From CAVRCA01 sp963719345 (GTDB lineage: Bacteria; Pseudomonadota; Alphaproteobacteria; Acetobacterales; Acetobacteraceae): a DNA stretch of 64,000 nucleotides. The DNA lies in assembly GCA_963719345.1 (NCBI GenBank), contig CAVRCA010000005.1:124001-188000 (forward strand). The letters run 5' to 3'. Below are positions 1 to 9,000 of the stretch, one piece after another. Numbering within the stretch: the stretch's first letter is position 1; every line of letters begins with the position of its first letter. Below the pieces are notes generated by a model. That model was not told the origin of the DNA and did not search any database. It worked only from the letters and a program-made list of their open reading frames with translations. The translations under genes and the position numbers were made by a program.

Positions 1-1193
1 TGTGGAGCCTGGCGCTGCATCTTGATGAAGGCGGCGCCGAGCGCACGGCCCGCGCGCTGGAAGCGGCGCGGGAGGCCGCCCGCGAGGCGCTCGATACCGC
101 GACGCGGCAGCCGACCGACGCCAACCGGGCAGCGCTCGAGCAGCGCCTGGCCGAGCTGGAAAAGGCCATCCGGGACCATATGGCCGCGCTGCTCGAGCAG
201 GCGCGCCGGGAGAACGCGCAGGCCCCGTCCGACCCCGACGCGCAGCGGCTCGACAGCCGCGAGTTCGAGCGCATGGCGGAGGCGGCGCGCGACGCCGCCC
301 AGCAGGGCCGCATGGACGAGGCGCGCGACCGGATGGCCGAACTCGAGCGCATGCTCGACCAGTTGCGGAACGCTCGGATCGAGCACGGGCCGTCGGATGG
401 CCAGAATGCCGGCAAGCGCCAGCGCGGGCGCGAGCAGATGGGCGCGGTGCAGGACATGATTGGCCGGGAAGGCAAGCTGCTCGACCACGCGCAGAGCCGC
501 GCCGGGCAGGATCAGTCACGGTCGGGCGGTCGGCCGGACGCGCCGCGTCCCGGCGGTGCTCCACCCGCTGGAGCGCGACCGCCGGGCGCGCCCCCGCAAG
601 CGGGCGGTCAGGACACTGGGCGCGAGGCCGACAGGCGGGTGCAGCAGGCGCTGCGCCGCGCTTTGGGTGAGCTGATGCAGCAGTTCGGCGACTTGGCGGG
701 GCAGATCCCGCAAAGTTTGGGGCAAGCCGATTCGGCGATGCGCGACGCCGGCGAGGCGTTGGCCACCGGGCAGGACGGTGCCGCCGAACAAGCGCAGCAG
801 CGGGCGGTCGAGGCCTTGCAGAAGGGCGGCAGCGAGATGGGCCAGATGCTCGCCAAGCAGCTCGGCCGGGGTCAGCCCGGGGAGGGCGAGCAAGGGGGCG
901 AGCCCGACGGGACGGCCGGTCTAAGCCTGCAGGACGGCCGCAGCGACCGCGAGGGTTCGGCCGATGGACCGCTGCCCGGACAGCGAGGGCGCAGCAGCAA
1001 GCTCGACCCGCTCGGCCGCGAGCTGAACCAGGGGACCTCCGGCAGCGACGAGGCCGACGCGGTCCGGGTGCCCGAGGAGATGGAGCGCCAGCGCACGAAG
1101 GCGATCCAGGACGAGCTGCGGCGGCGCGGCGGCGAGCGTGCCCGTCCGCAACCCGAGCTGGACTACATCGATCGGCTCCTCAAGCAGTTCTGA
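1..1193 (+). CDS. DUF4175 / TIGR02302 family protein, C-terminal part (5' end outside window)
   Basis: The frame is open from base 3 to the TGA at 1191-1193, so the true start lies upstream. The visible ~396 residues are rich in Gln, Gly, Arg, Ala and Pro, with long charged amphipathic stretches predicted to form coiled coil, for example around EQRLAELEKAIRDH, and end in DYIDRLLKQF. This composition and C-terminus match the TIGR02302/DUF4175 family, large alphaproteobacterial proteins with N-terminal membrane helices and a low-complexity coiled-coil tail. Their function is unknown. The family commonly lies beside the ftsEX region, as here. The N-terminal membrane part cannot be checked in this window. 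Confidence 0.75.
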   Translation, partial: WSLALHLDEGGAERTARALEAAREAAREALDTATRQPTDANRAALEQRLAELEKAIRDHMAALLEQARRENAQAPSDPDAQRLDSREFERMAEAARDAAQQGRMDEARDRMAELERMLDQLRNARIEHGPSDGQNAGKRQRGREQMGAVQDMIGREGKLLDHAQSRAGQDQSRSGGRPDAPRPGGAPPAGARPPGAPPQAGGQDTGREADRRVQQALRRALGELMQQFGDLAGQIPQSLGQADSAMRDAGEALATGQDGAAEQAQQRAVEALQKGGSEMGQMLAKQLGRGQPGEGEQGGEPDGTAGLSLQDGRSDREGSADGPLPGQRGRSSKLDPLGRELNQGTSGSDEADAVRVPEEMERQRTKAIQDELRRRGGERARPQPELDYIDRLLKQF

Positions 1194-1224
1194 CGGCAGT
1201 TCGCACCGGGCGCGTCGGCCGCGA

Positions 1225-1719
1225 TCAGGCGAGGCCGAGTACCGCATACAGCCGCTCGCTCGGCGGCCATGCCTGAATGATGTCGCCCCGCCAGGTGAAC
1301 GCCGCCCAGCCGATCAGGACGATCACCAGGACGCTCGCCGCCCAGGCGAGGCGGACCAGGGTTGCCTCGCGCCGACCCTCGCCCCAGCCGCTCCACAGCG
1401 CGCCCCGAAGCCGGTGGGGGCTGGTCCCCGGCTCGTGCTCCGGGTCGATCGCCCGGTCGCTCAGCCCAGCCGGGATTGGCCCGGCGCTGGCCGGGACATG
1501 GGGCGGTGGCGCAGGGGCCGGTGGCGCATGGGGCGGCGGCGGGGCGTGCGGAAAAGGGGGAAGGGGTTCGAACGGCTCCGGAGGTGGCGGATGCTCGGCC
1601 GGAACCGGCCGGGGCAGCCACTGGTGACCGCAGCGTGCGCACTGGACCGGTCGATCGGTGCCGAGCAGCGTTTCCGACACTTCGTAGGTTGCCGAGCACT
1701 CCGGGCAGACGATCCGCAT
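1225..1719 (-). CDS. MJ0042-type zinc-ribbon, single-pass membrane protein
   Basis: A 164-residue protein. It begins MRIVCPECSATYEV and has a second CxxC (CARCGHQW) about 20 residues later, which together form the MJ0042/zinc-ribbon Cys4 module of residues 1-40. A long Pro/His-rich linker follows (about residues 40-80), then one hydrophobic helix near residues 128-148 (LAWAASVLVIVLIGWAAF). The ATG at 1719 was chosen because the zinc ribbon starts exactly there; the upstream in-frame extension looks unlike protein. Proteins of this architecture are typically encoded next to ftsE in alphaproteobacteria, and the gene is divergent from ftsE here. A membrane-anchored zinc-binding regulatory role is inferred, not shown. 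Confidence 0.75.
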   Translation of the reverse strand: MRIVCPECSATYEVSETLLGTDRPVQCARCGHQWLPRPVPAEHPPPPEPFEPLPPFPHAPPPPHAPPAPAPPPHVPASAGPIPAGLSDRAIDPEHEPGTSPHRLRGALWSGWGEGRREATLVRLAWAASVLVIVLIGWAAFTWRGDIIQAWPPSERLYAVLGLA

Positions 1720-1850
1720 GCAGGCGTGGCTCCAAGCACGACGGGGAGGGGCTGGCGCAACCGACGATGTGTCTGCAATCGCGCGACCAGGGTTCCGGTA
1801 CGAGACACAGAGTGGCAAGAATACGCGCCGAGCGCACGTGGAAGCTGCAT

Positions 1851-2520
1851 GTGATACGGTTCGAACTCGGTCGCTCTGCGATACGGGCACGCCGGACAGG
1901 CGGGACCCGAAGTGTTGCGCGATCTCAGCTTCGAGATCCCGGAAGGAGGTTTTCGCTGGCTGCTCGGCCCGTCCGGGGCCGGCAAGTCCAGCCTGCTCCG
2001 GTTGATGTATCTTGCCGTGCGCCCGACCCGTGGGCGGCTTGCCATTCTCGGCATCGACATCGCCAGGGCGGAGCGACGGGCGCTGCCTGCCCTGCGCCGG
2101 CGGATCGGCGTGGTGTTCCAGGACTTCCGCCTGCTGCCGCATCTCTCCGCGTTCGACAACGTCGCCCTGCCGCTCCGCATCGGCGGCCGGCCGGAGGGCC
2201 CGATCCGCGCCGACGTGCATGAGCTGATGCGCTGGGTCGGGCTGCTCGACAAGCTGGGCGCCCGTCCTGCGGAGCTGTCGGGGGGCGAGCAGCAGCGGGT
2301 CGCCATCGCCCGCGCCGTCATCGGTCGGCCCCGTATCCTGCTGGCCGACGAGCCGACCGGCAACCTCGACGAGGGGCAGGCCGAGCGCCTCATGCAGCTG
2401 CTCCACGAGCTGAACCGGCTCGGCACCACCGTGGTGGTGGCGACCCACAACGACGCGCTGGTCGCCCGTCACGTCGCGCGATCGCTGCGGCTCGATCGCG
2501 GCGCCCTGGTGAGCGCTTGA
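1851..2520 (+). CDS. ftsE: Cell-division ATP-binding protein FtsE (5' end frameshifted)
   Basis: ATPase of the FtsEX complex, which sits at the septum and activates peptidoglycan hydrolases. From base 1912 the frame is intact: Walker A GPSGAGKSS, Q-loop VFQDFRLLPH, signature LSGGEQQRVAIARA, Walker B ILLADEPTGNLD and the switch His in VVVATHNDALV. The natural N-terminus seems to begin at GTG 1851 (VIRFE), but the stretch 1866-1911 reads in other frames (DTGTPDRRDP then EVLRD), so two or three small indels lie there. Whole length would be about 222 residues, normal for FtsE. It overlaps ftsX by 4 bases. The GTG at 1912 could be used only if the protein really lacked its first beta strand. Confidence 0.85.
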
Positions 2521-3468
2521 AGCGGCGTGCCCTGATCCGCCGTGGTCGCCGGCGGCTGCTGCGGCCCGCCGGGTTCGATGAGCTTGGCCTTCGCCGCGCG
2601 TTCGCCGACCGCATGCTCCCGTTCCTGGTGGCCGCCATGGCCTTCCTCGGGGCGCTCACCCTGGCCGGCGCGGTCGGCGTCGGCGCGGTGGCCCGGCATT
2701 GGCGGGCGGGGGCCGGAGCGGCGCTGACCGTGCAGGTGCCCGAGCCCGCCAACCCCGCCGCGTCCGGGCGGTCCGGCACCCGGGTGGCGGCGGTCGTCGC
2801 GGCGTTGCGCGACAGCCCCGGGATTGCCGCGGCGAGGGCGCTCACCGATGCGGAGTTGGCCGCGCTGCTGCGTCCCTGGCTCGGCAGCGGTACGGACCGC
2901 TTGGCGTTGCCGCTGCCGGCCGTGATCGAGGTTCGGCTGGCGGCGGGGGGCGCCGACCTCACAGCCCTGACGCCGCGCCTGCAAGCGGTGGCGCCCGGCA
3001 CGGTCGTCGAGAGCCACGGCGTCTGGATCGGCCGGCTCACCGCCCTGGCCCGCAGCCTGGAGGCCTGCGCCGCGGTCGCGTTGCTGGTCGTCGCGGCCGT
3101 GGCGGCCGTGGTGATCGCGGTCGCCACCAGGGGCGGCCTCGCCGCCCGGCGCGAAGTTGATCGAGATCGTGCATGGTCTCGGCGCGACCGACGGCTACAT
3201 CGCGGCCCGGTTTGCGTCCCGCGCTACAAGGCGCGCGGCCTTCGGCGGCCTGCTTGGCGCCCTGGCGGCGACGCCGGTGCTGCTGGGTCTCGCCGATCTC
3301 GCGGCGCCGTTCGCCGGCGAAGATGCTGAAACCGGTATATTCGGCAGCTTGCGGCTGGTGCCGGCATCGCTCTGGCTCACGCTGGCGAGCCTGCCCCTGG
3401 TCGCCGCCGCGATCGGCTTCGGCACGGCCCAAGTCACCGTACGTCGCTGGCTGCGGCGGCTGCCGTGA
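2517..3468 (+). CDS. ftsX: Cell-division protein FtsX (one frameshift)
   Basis: Membrane partner of FtsE. The first part (2517 to about 3155) has a basic cytosolic N-terminus, a first membrane helix (LPFLVAAMAFLGALTLAGAV), a periplasmic domain and a second helix (VALLVVAAVAAVVIAVAT). The second part (from about 3158) begins IEIVHGLGATDGYIA, the usual FtsX cytoplasmic loop, followed by helices GGLLGALAATPVLLG and WLTLASLPLVAAAI. The parts join perfectly if one T of the TT at 3157-3158 is removed (GAAGTTGATCGAG to GAA GTG ATC GAG). Total ~316 residues is normal. GTGA overlap with the next gene suggests translational coupling. Sequence error is more likely than a true lesion. Confidence 0.88.
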
Positions 3469-4127
3469 GGGCCGCGGGCTTGCCGTCCGTCCGGCTGACC
3501 AGGGCGCTCGCGGGCCTGCTGCTCGGCGTCGGTCTGCTCTGGGCCGGCGGCTTCTCCTGGTTCGTCTACCGCACGACGGCTCCCGCTCCCCCGCCAGCAC
3601 AGGCGGACGGCATCGTGGCCCTGACCGGGGGCGCCGGCCGGGTCGAGGCCGCCCTGCACCTGCTCGCCGAAGGACACGCCCGCCGGGCCTTGCTGTCGGG
3701 GATCGGCGGCGGGGCCGAACTTGCCGAACTGGCCCACCGTGCGGGTCTCGACCCGGCCTCGTTCGCCGACCGGGTGACGCTCGGCCGGACTGCCGTCAGC
3801 ACGCACGGCAATGCGGCCGAAACCGCCGCCTGGGCGCGCGGGAACGGGGTGCGCTCGTTGATCGTCGTCACGGCGGCCTATCATATGCCGCGCGCGCTCG
3901 CCGAGATGGCCAGCGCGATGCCCGAGGTGACGCTCTATCCCGCGCCGGTCACCCGGCCGGCCACGCAGGGCGTCGCGGTGATGAGGGAGGCCGGCATGCT
4001 GCGGCTGATGGCCGAGGAGTACACCAAGTGGCTGGCGTCGCGACTGGGTCTTTCGGCCATCGCGGATCTCGGCCGTGGACACGGGGCGAGCCCGATGCAC
4101 GAGACCTGGGTGAGCGCCGCCTCATGA
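3465..4127 (+). CDS. YdcF/SanA/ElyC-like DUF218 protein
   Basis: A 220-residue DUF218 protein starting at the GTG that overlaps the ftsX stop (GTGA). It has an N-terminal signal-anchor helix (ALAGLLLGVGLLWAGGFSWF, about residues 13-35) and then a Rossmann-like DUF218 domain: DGIVALTGGAGRVEAAL, LLSGIGG, NAAETAAWA and VVTAAYHMPRA. The last motif (YHxxRA) is the family hallmark. Family members act in the periplasm on envelope processes (for example ElyC in lipid carrier and peptidoglycan metabolism, SanA in vancomycin sensitivity), but the reaction is not established. Position between ftsX and plsC, with 4-base overlaps on both sides, supports an envelope role. Confidence 0.8.
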   Translation: MRAAGLPSVRLTRALAGLLLGVGLLWAGGFSWFVYRTTAPAPPPAQADGIVALTGGAGRVEAALHLLAEGHARRALLSGIGGGAELAELAHRAGLDPASFADRVTLGRTAVSTHGNAAETAAWARGNGVRSLIVVTAAYHMPRALAEMASAMPEVTLYPAPVTRPATQGVAVMREAGMLRLMAEEYTKWLASRLGLSAIADLGRGHGASPMHETWVSAAS

Positions 4128-4898
4128 TCCTGCTGCGCTCGGCGCTGTTCAACCTCGTGTTCTTCGCCTGCACGTTCGTGCTGTGTCTCTACGGCGTCGC
4201 GCTGCGGCTGTTCGCGCCCGAGTGGACGCTGGGCTTGGTCCGCTTCTGGAGCCGGAGCCTGTTGCTCGCCGCGCGGGCGCGTCTGCGGCATCCGCTTCAC
4301 GTTGAGCGGGTTGGAGCATCTGCCGCCGGGCGCTTGCCTGATCGCCTCCCAGCACCAGTCGACCTTCGACACCGTGGTATGGCCCGCGCTGGTGCCGAAA
4401 TGCTGCTACGTGATGAAGCGCGAGTTGGCGCGGCTGCCGCTGTTCGGTCCGCTGATCGACCGGGCCGGCATGATCGTGGTGGACCGCGCAGGCGGCGCCG
4501 CGGCGCTGCGCGGCCTGATGCGGGACGGCAAGCGCGCCGTCGGGGAAGGCCGCCAGGTGGTGATCTTCCCGGAGGGGTCGCGCGCCGAGCCCGGGCAGCC
4601 GTTGCCGGTGCAGCCGGGCATCGCCGCGCTGGCGGGCAGTCTGGGGCTGCCGATCATTCCGGTCGTCACCGATTCCGGGCGGCTGTGGGGCCGCCGAGCG
4701 TTCCGCAAGCGGCCCGGGGTGATCCGTATCATCATCCTCCCGCCGCTGCCGCAGGACCTGCCGCGAAGCGCCCTCCAGCAGCGCCTGGAGGAGTTGTATC
4801 GCACCGGCGTCCCTGTGGACAACTCTGTGGGAACACCCTCCGGGCGGCTCTCAAAGAGCCGCAGCAGAGCTCATAAACCCATTGAAAACGCGCCATAA
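4124..4898 (+). CDS. plsC: 1-acylglycerol-3-phosphate O-acyltransferase PlsC (one frameshift)
   Basis: Makes phosphatidic acid from lysophosphatidic acid at the inner membrane. It starts at ATG 4124 overlapping the previous stop (ATGA) with a membrane helix (LFNLVFFACTFVLCLYGV). From about 4283 the frame changes to the one holding the acyltransferase blocks: CLIASQHQSTFDT (HxxxxD variant HQSTFD), GMIVVDRAG, VIFPEGSRAEPG and VQPGIAAL. The expected joint is ...CGIRFTLSGLEHLPPG, so the indel lies near 4281-4284. Total ~257 residues is normal. The last ~25 residues after VDNSV are Ser/Arg-rich and may be off-frame; the exact stop is therefore uncertain. Confidence 0.85.
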
Positions 4899-4991
4899 AA
4901 CGACGCCCTGGTGCCTGCGGGTCCTGACTCCTGCCGGATGGGGATGAATGCAACCGTCTAGGAACTCTTGCACGCCGGCTCGGGTCCGGCC

Positions 4992-6047
4992 ATGAGGCGC
5001 CGTCGCCGGCTTCTCGGGTTGCTCATCCTGCCGCTCGCCGTGATTGCCGCGCACACGCTGCTCTGGCGATGGGAGGTCCGGAACCTGGAGAGCGGGTTCG
5101 AGCTGTGGGCATCCACCCACCGGGCGCACGGCTGGAGCATCCGATCCGGGCAGCCCCGGGGCGGCGGCTGGCCGCTCGCCGCGACCCTCAGCGTCCCGGG
5201 CCTGTCGGTCGAGGGCGGCAAGGCGGACCTGCCGGGCGGCGTCGCGTGGAGCGCCGAACGGGTGCTTCTGACGCTCCAACTGCTGCGACCGAGGCAACTG
5301 GACATCACCGCCGACGGCACCCAGCGGCTGCGGCTGGGGCATCTGTCCTCGATCCCCTATACGGCCGACCGGTTCGAGGTGAACGTCCCGCTCGAGGCGG
5401 GGATACCGTCGCACGAGGCCACGCTGGAAGCGGTCAACCTGCGGGCGGGCTTGCCGGTGGCGGACGGCGACGTCGCCCGCGGTCTCACGATCGGGCAGTT
5501 GCGTGGGCGGGCGGACCTGCGACCTGCGGCGCCGCAAGGCGAGCCCGCCCTCGGCTTCACGGCCAGCGCCGAGGCCATCGGTTTGCCGCCCGGCATCTCC
5601 TGGGCGCTCGGCCCGCGCATCTCGTCCCTGACCGTAGAGGGTGCGCTGACCGGGCCGCTGCCCCGGATCCCGGCCCTGACACGCCGCGCCGAGGCTTGGC
5701 GTGACGGCGGCGGCACGCTGGAGATCCAGCGCCTGACGATCGGTTGGGGGCCGCTCGGTCTGACCGGAACGGCGACCCTGGCGCTCGACATGCGCCTGCA
5801 GCCGATGGGGACCGGGACCGCCAGGGTCGTCGGTTACGCCGAGACGTTCGAGGCGCTTGGCGCCGGAGGGGTGATCAGCCGGCGGGCGGCGGCGGGGGCT
5901 ACCGCCTTGGCCGCGCTGATCGCGCGCACGCCCGAAGGCGGCGGTCCGGCCGAGCTCGAGGTGCCGTTGACCTTGCAGGACCGCACTCTGGCCATCCGGC
6001 AAATCCCCCTCGCGCGCATGCCGGAGTTGACGTGGCCGGCCGAGTAA
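4992..6047 (+). CDS. DUF2125 domain-containing protein
   Basis: A 351-residue protein. It has a positively charged N-terminus and a hydrophobic segment (MRRRRRLLGLLILPLAVIAA) forming a signal peptide or anchor, then an all-beta domain typical of DUF2125. Recognisable family segments are HTLLWRWEVRNLESGFE near the start, an internal DITADGTQRL, and the C-terminal NLPLARMPEL-like IPLARMPELTWP. An upstream in-frame start at 4968 exists, but ATG 4992 puts the Arg cluster at the N-terminus and is preferred. The family is confined mainly to alphaproteobacteria, is predicted periplasmic, and has no known activity. It commonly neighbours tyrA/hisC in this group, as in this window. Confidence 0.78.
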   Translation: MRRRRRLLGLLILPLAVIAAHTLLWRWEVRNLESGFELWASTHRAHGWSIRSGQPRGGGWPLAATLSVPGLSVEGGKADLPGGVAWSAERVLLTLQLLRPRQLDITADGTQRLRLGHLSSIPYTADRFEVNVPLEAGIPSHEATLEAVNLRAGLPVADGDVARGLTIGQLRGRADLRPAAPQGEPALGFTASAEAIGLPPGISWALGPRISSLTVEGALTGPLPRIPALTRRAEAWRDGGGTLEIQRLTIGWGPLGLTGTATLALDMRLQPMGTGTARVVGYAETFEALGAGGVISRRAAAGATALAALIARTPEGGGPAELEVPLTLQDRTLAIRQIPLARMPELTWPAE

Positions 6048-6123
6048 ACCGGCTTTTCATCCGGATCGTGATCGCCTACTCTGCTGCAATGCCTCCACGG
6101 ACAACGATCACGCGAATTAGCCG

Positions 6124-6144
6124 CCCGGCTGCCTAGCAGCCGGG
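6124..6144. other. Perfect 9-bp hairpin upstream of the ACT-like gene
   Basis: CCCGGCTGC at 6124-6132 pairs perfectly with GCAGCCGGG at 6136-6144 around a CTA loop. It lies 45 bases upstream of the ATG at 6189 and 77 bases after the DUF2125 stop. There is no T-run after it, so a classical intrinsic terminator is doubtful; it could shield the DUF2125 mRNA end or be part of the next leader. Confidence 0.35.
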
Positions 6145-6188
6145 GCTGGGTCGCGCCTTCATCTTCGTTTTCCGTCTGGAGTTTTTCG

Positions 6189-6464
6189 ATGTGCAATCTG
6201 TCCGCCTCCAATTCGGAGGTTGCCGTTCGTTTCATGCTCGACGCCGATGCCGCGCCGGGCTTGCTGCCCCGCCTGTTGCAACCCTTCGCCAAGCGGGATC
6301 TCACCCCCGACCGCATGTGGTCGCACCGCTCCGGCGAGCACATGCATGTCGAGATCGCGCTCGCGGCGATGCCGGTGGAGATGGTCGCGCTGGTCGCCGG
6401 CAACCTGCGCCAGGTCGTCGGCGTGCGCAGCCTCGCGCAGCTTCATTCGCCACTTCTGTCGTAG
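6189..6464 (+). CDS. Small ACT-like domain protein
   Basis: A 91-residue protein with the pattern of one ACT domain (beta-alpha-beta-beta-alpha-beta): VAVRFMLDADAAPGLLPRL, then a helix, SGEHMHVEIAL, then AGNLRQVVGVRSL. Such domains bind small effectors, often amino acids, and occur as regulatory subunits, for example of acetolactate synthase. No catalytic domain is attached. The gene stands alone about 95 bases before cydA, with a plausible start at ATG 6189 after GGAGTTTTTCG. Whether it belongs with the oxidase genes cannot be told. The ACT assignment rests on pattern only. Confidence 0.5.
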   Translation: MCNLSASNSEVAVRFMLDADAAPGLLPRLLQPFAKRDLTPDRMWSHRSGEHMHVEIALAAMPVEMVALVAGNLRQVVGVRSLAQLHSPLLS

Positions 6465-6560
6465 ACGGCTTGACGCTTTTCATTACGCCGGGAACCTGCC
6501 AGACGTTTGCCGGCAGGTGGGCTGGGCCGCGACTGCGAGCGAAGGCGGGATAAGGCAGGC

Positions 6561-7977
6561 ATGGACGCACTGTTCCTTGCGCGTTTGCAATTCGCGTTCA
6601 CGCTCGGTTTTCACATCGTGCTGCCGGCATTTTCGATCGGGCTGGCGAGCTACCTCATGGTGCTCGAGGCGCTATGGCTGCGCACCGGGCGGCAGGTCTA
6701 TCTCGATGTCTTTCAGGTACTGGCTGAAGATCTTCGCGATCAGCTTCGCCATGGGCGTCGTATCCGGCCTGGTGATGTCGTACGAGTTCGGCACCAACTG
6801 GGCGGTGTATGCCGACAAGGCTGGTCCGGTGGTCGGCCCGCTGATGGGCTACGAGGTGCTCACCGCCTTCTTCCTCGAAGCCGGATTTCTCGGGGTGATG
6901 CTGTTCGGCCTGAGCCGCGTGCCGCGCCCGCTGCACTTTCTTGCGACATGCCTGGTGGCGCTCGGCACGCTCACGAGTGCGTTCTGGATTCTTTCGGTCA
7001 ATTCGTGGATGCAGACGCCGCAGGGCTACACGCGGACGCCGGACGGCCGCTTCCTGCCGGCCGACTGGGTGGCCATCATCTTCAACCCGTCATTCCCGTA
7101 TCGCTTCTTCCATATGGTGATCGCATCCTATCTCAGCGTCGCGTTCGTGGTCGGCGCGGTCGGCGCCTACCACCTGTTGCGCGACCGGCAAATCCGGCGA
7201 CGCGCCTGATGTTCTCGATGGCGATGTGGATGGCGGTGTTCGTGGCGCCGTGCAGATCGTCGCCGGCGACATGCACGGCACCAACACGTTGCAGTATCAG
7301 CCGGCCAAGATCGCGGCGCTGGAGGGCGATTTCGAATCCCGCCCGGGGCAGCCGCTGATCCTGCTCGGTTGGCCCGACATGCGCGCCGAGACGACCGATT
7401 ACGCGATCGAAATCCCGCATCTCGGCGCGCTGGTGCTCACCCATACCTGGGACGGCGCGATCAAGGGCCTCAAGGATTTCCCGCCCGCCGATCGGCCGTA
7501 CGTCGCCGGTCGTGTTCTTCGCCTTCCGGATCATGGTCGGGCTCGGCCTCCTGATGGCGGCGGTCGGCCTTGCGGGACTGGTGCAGCGGCTGGCGCGGCC
7601 GGCTGTACCATTCGGACTGGCTGCTGCGGGTCATGGTCGCCATGGGGCCGGCCGGCTTCGTCGCGGTGCTCGCCGGCTGGACCGTCACCGAGGTCGGGCG
7701 GCAGCCCTTCACCGTCTACGGCATGCTGCGCACCGCCGACAGCGTCTCGCCGATCGCGTTGCCCGGCGTCGCCGCCTCGCTCGCCGCGTTCGCAATGGTG
7801 TATTTCATCGTGTTCGGCGCCGGGCTGGTTTTCTTCTGCGATTGATGCGGCGCGCGCCGGTGCGTGGGCGAGGGAGGGCCGCCCAAGGGCGTGCCGGTGC
7901 GGACGGCGGGCATCACGCCCGGGCCGGCCGCGCGGACGAGAACCACCCCGAGCATCCGGCGGCGTAGCGCGACATGA
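6561..7977 (+). pseudogene. cydA: Cytochrome bd-type (cyanide-insensitive) quinol oxidase subunit I, about seven frameshifts
   Basis: Subunit I of the bd/CIO quinol oxidase, the heme-bearing membrane subunit that reduces O2 to water. Pieces of the protein run through all three forward frames: LGFHIVLPAFSIGLASYLM (heme His) from ATG 6561; SYEFGTNWAVYADKAGP; MFSMAMWMAVFVAP; VAGDMHGTNTLQYQPAK; FFAFRIMVGLG; and EVGRQPFTVYG, matching the GRQPW-type segment of CIO. Switches fall near 6715 (extra A), 7190, 7246 (missing G), 7505, 7600, 7838 and 7858. Reassembled, the protein is ~472 residues and would end at TGA 7975-7977, overlapping the cydB start (ATGA). The short Q-loop favours the CIO subfamily. 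Amino-acid conservation inside each piece is intact. Confidence 0.85.
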
Positions 7978-8980
7978 CGCTGGACCTGCCGACGATCTGG
8001 GCCGGGCTGATCGCCTTGGCGGTGCTGGCCTATATGCTGCTCGACGGGTTCGATCTCGGACTCGGGATGCTGTTCGCGGTCGAGCACCGGGAGGAGGATC
8101 GCGACGTGATGGTCAACACCATCGCGCCGGTCTGGGACGGCAACGAGACCTGGCTGGTGCTGGGCGGCGGCGGCCTGTTGGCGGTGTTCCCGTTGGCCTA
8201 TGCGGTCATCATGCCCGCGATGTATCCGACGATCATCGCCATGCTGCTGGCGCTGGTGTTCCGCGGCGTCGCGTTCGAGTTCCGTTTCGCGCGCGCATCA
8301 CGCTGCGCGGCGGCGTTGTGGGACCTGGCGTTCTTCGTCGGCTCGCTGCGTTGCGGCGTTCTGGCCAGGGCCTGGCCTGGGCGGTCTGCTGCAAGGCATC
8401 CGGGTGCAGGGCCGCGCCTATGCCGGCGGCTGGTTGGACTGGTTGACCGCCGTTCAGCGTGCTGTGCGGCTCGCGCTGGTGATCGGCTATGCGTTGCGGG
8501 CCCTTGCTGGCTGATCTGGCGCACCGAGGGCGCGCTGCAGACCCGCGCCCGTGACCGGGCCCGTGCGCTCGGCGATCGCGATGCTGGCGATGATCGTGGT
8601 GGTGAGCCTGTGGACGCCGACTGCTCGGGCCAGGAGTTCATGCTGCGCTGGTACGCTGGCCCAACATCCTGTTGCCAGCCCGGTGCCGGTGCTGGTGGCG
8701 CTGGTCGGCCTGGACGTTCTGGCGCGGCCTCGGCCGCCGCAGTGACCCCGTTCCTGTGTGCGCAGGCCTGGTTCGTGCTGTGCTACATGGGGCTTGGCAT
8801 CAGCCTCTGGCCGATGATGGTGCCGCCCTCGATCACCATCTACGAAGCGGCCGCGCCGCCGGCAAGCCAGCTCTTCTTGCTCGTGGGTGCCTGGTGCTGA
8901 TCCCGATCATCCTGACCTACACCGGGTACTCGTACTGGGTGTTCCGCGGCAAGGTGAGGCCGGGGGCGCACTACCACTAG
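7974..8980 (+). pseudogene. cydB: Cytochrome bd-type quinol oxidase subunit II, about ten frameshifts
   Basis: Membrane subunit II, partner of CydA. The first ~120 residues are intact: LPTIWAGLIALAVLAYMLLD, GFDLGLGMLF, APVWDGNETWLVLGGG and AVIMPAMYPT, all diagnostic of CydB. After about 8345 the reading frame jumps repeatedly: VQGRAYAGGWLDWLT, LIWRTEGALQTRARD, MLAMIVVVSLWTP, QEFMLRWYA, PVPVLVALVGL, TPFLCAQAWFVLCY, SLWPMMVPPSITIYEAA and finally LVLIPIILTYTGYSYWVF. Approximate switch points are 8345, 8435, 8455, 8505, 8568, 8620, 8655, 8675, 8715, 8745 and 8890. The last piece ends at TAG 8978-8980, giving the usual ~335 residues. As deposited, no functional product could be made. Confidence 0.85.
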
Positions 8981-9000
8981 CCGTCACCCGCTGAGGGTCG

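Noticed and set aside
2517..3468. Programmed ribosomal frameshifting as explanation of the broken genes
   Set aside because: No shared slippery heptamer plus downstream stimulator is seen, shifts go in both directions, and they hit many unrelated genes.
4844..4862. 7-bp hairpin GCGGCTC/GAGCCGC as plsC terminator
   Set aside because: No T-run follows, and it lies inside the open frame of the plsC tail; may be coincidental.
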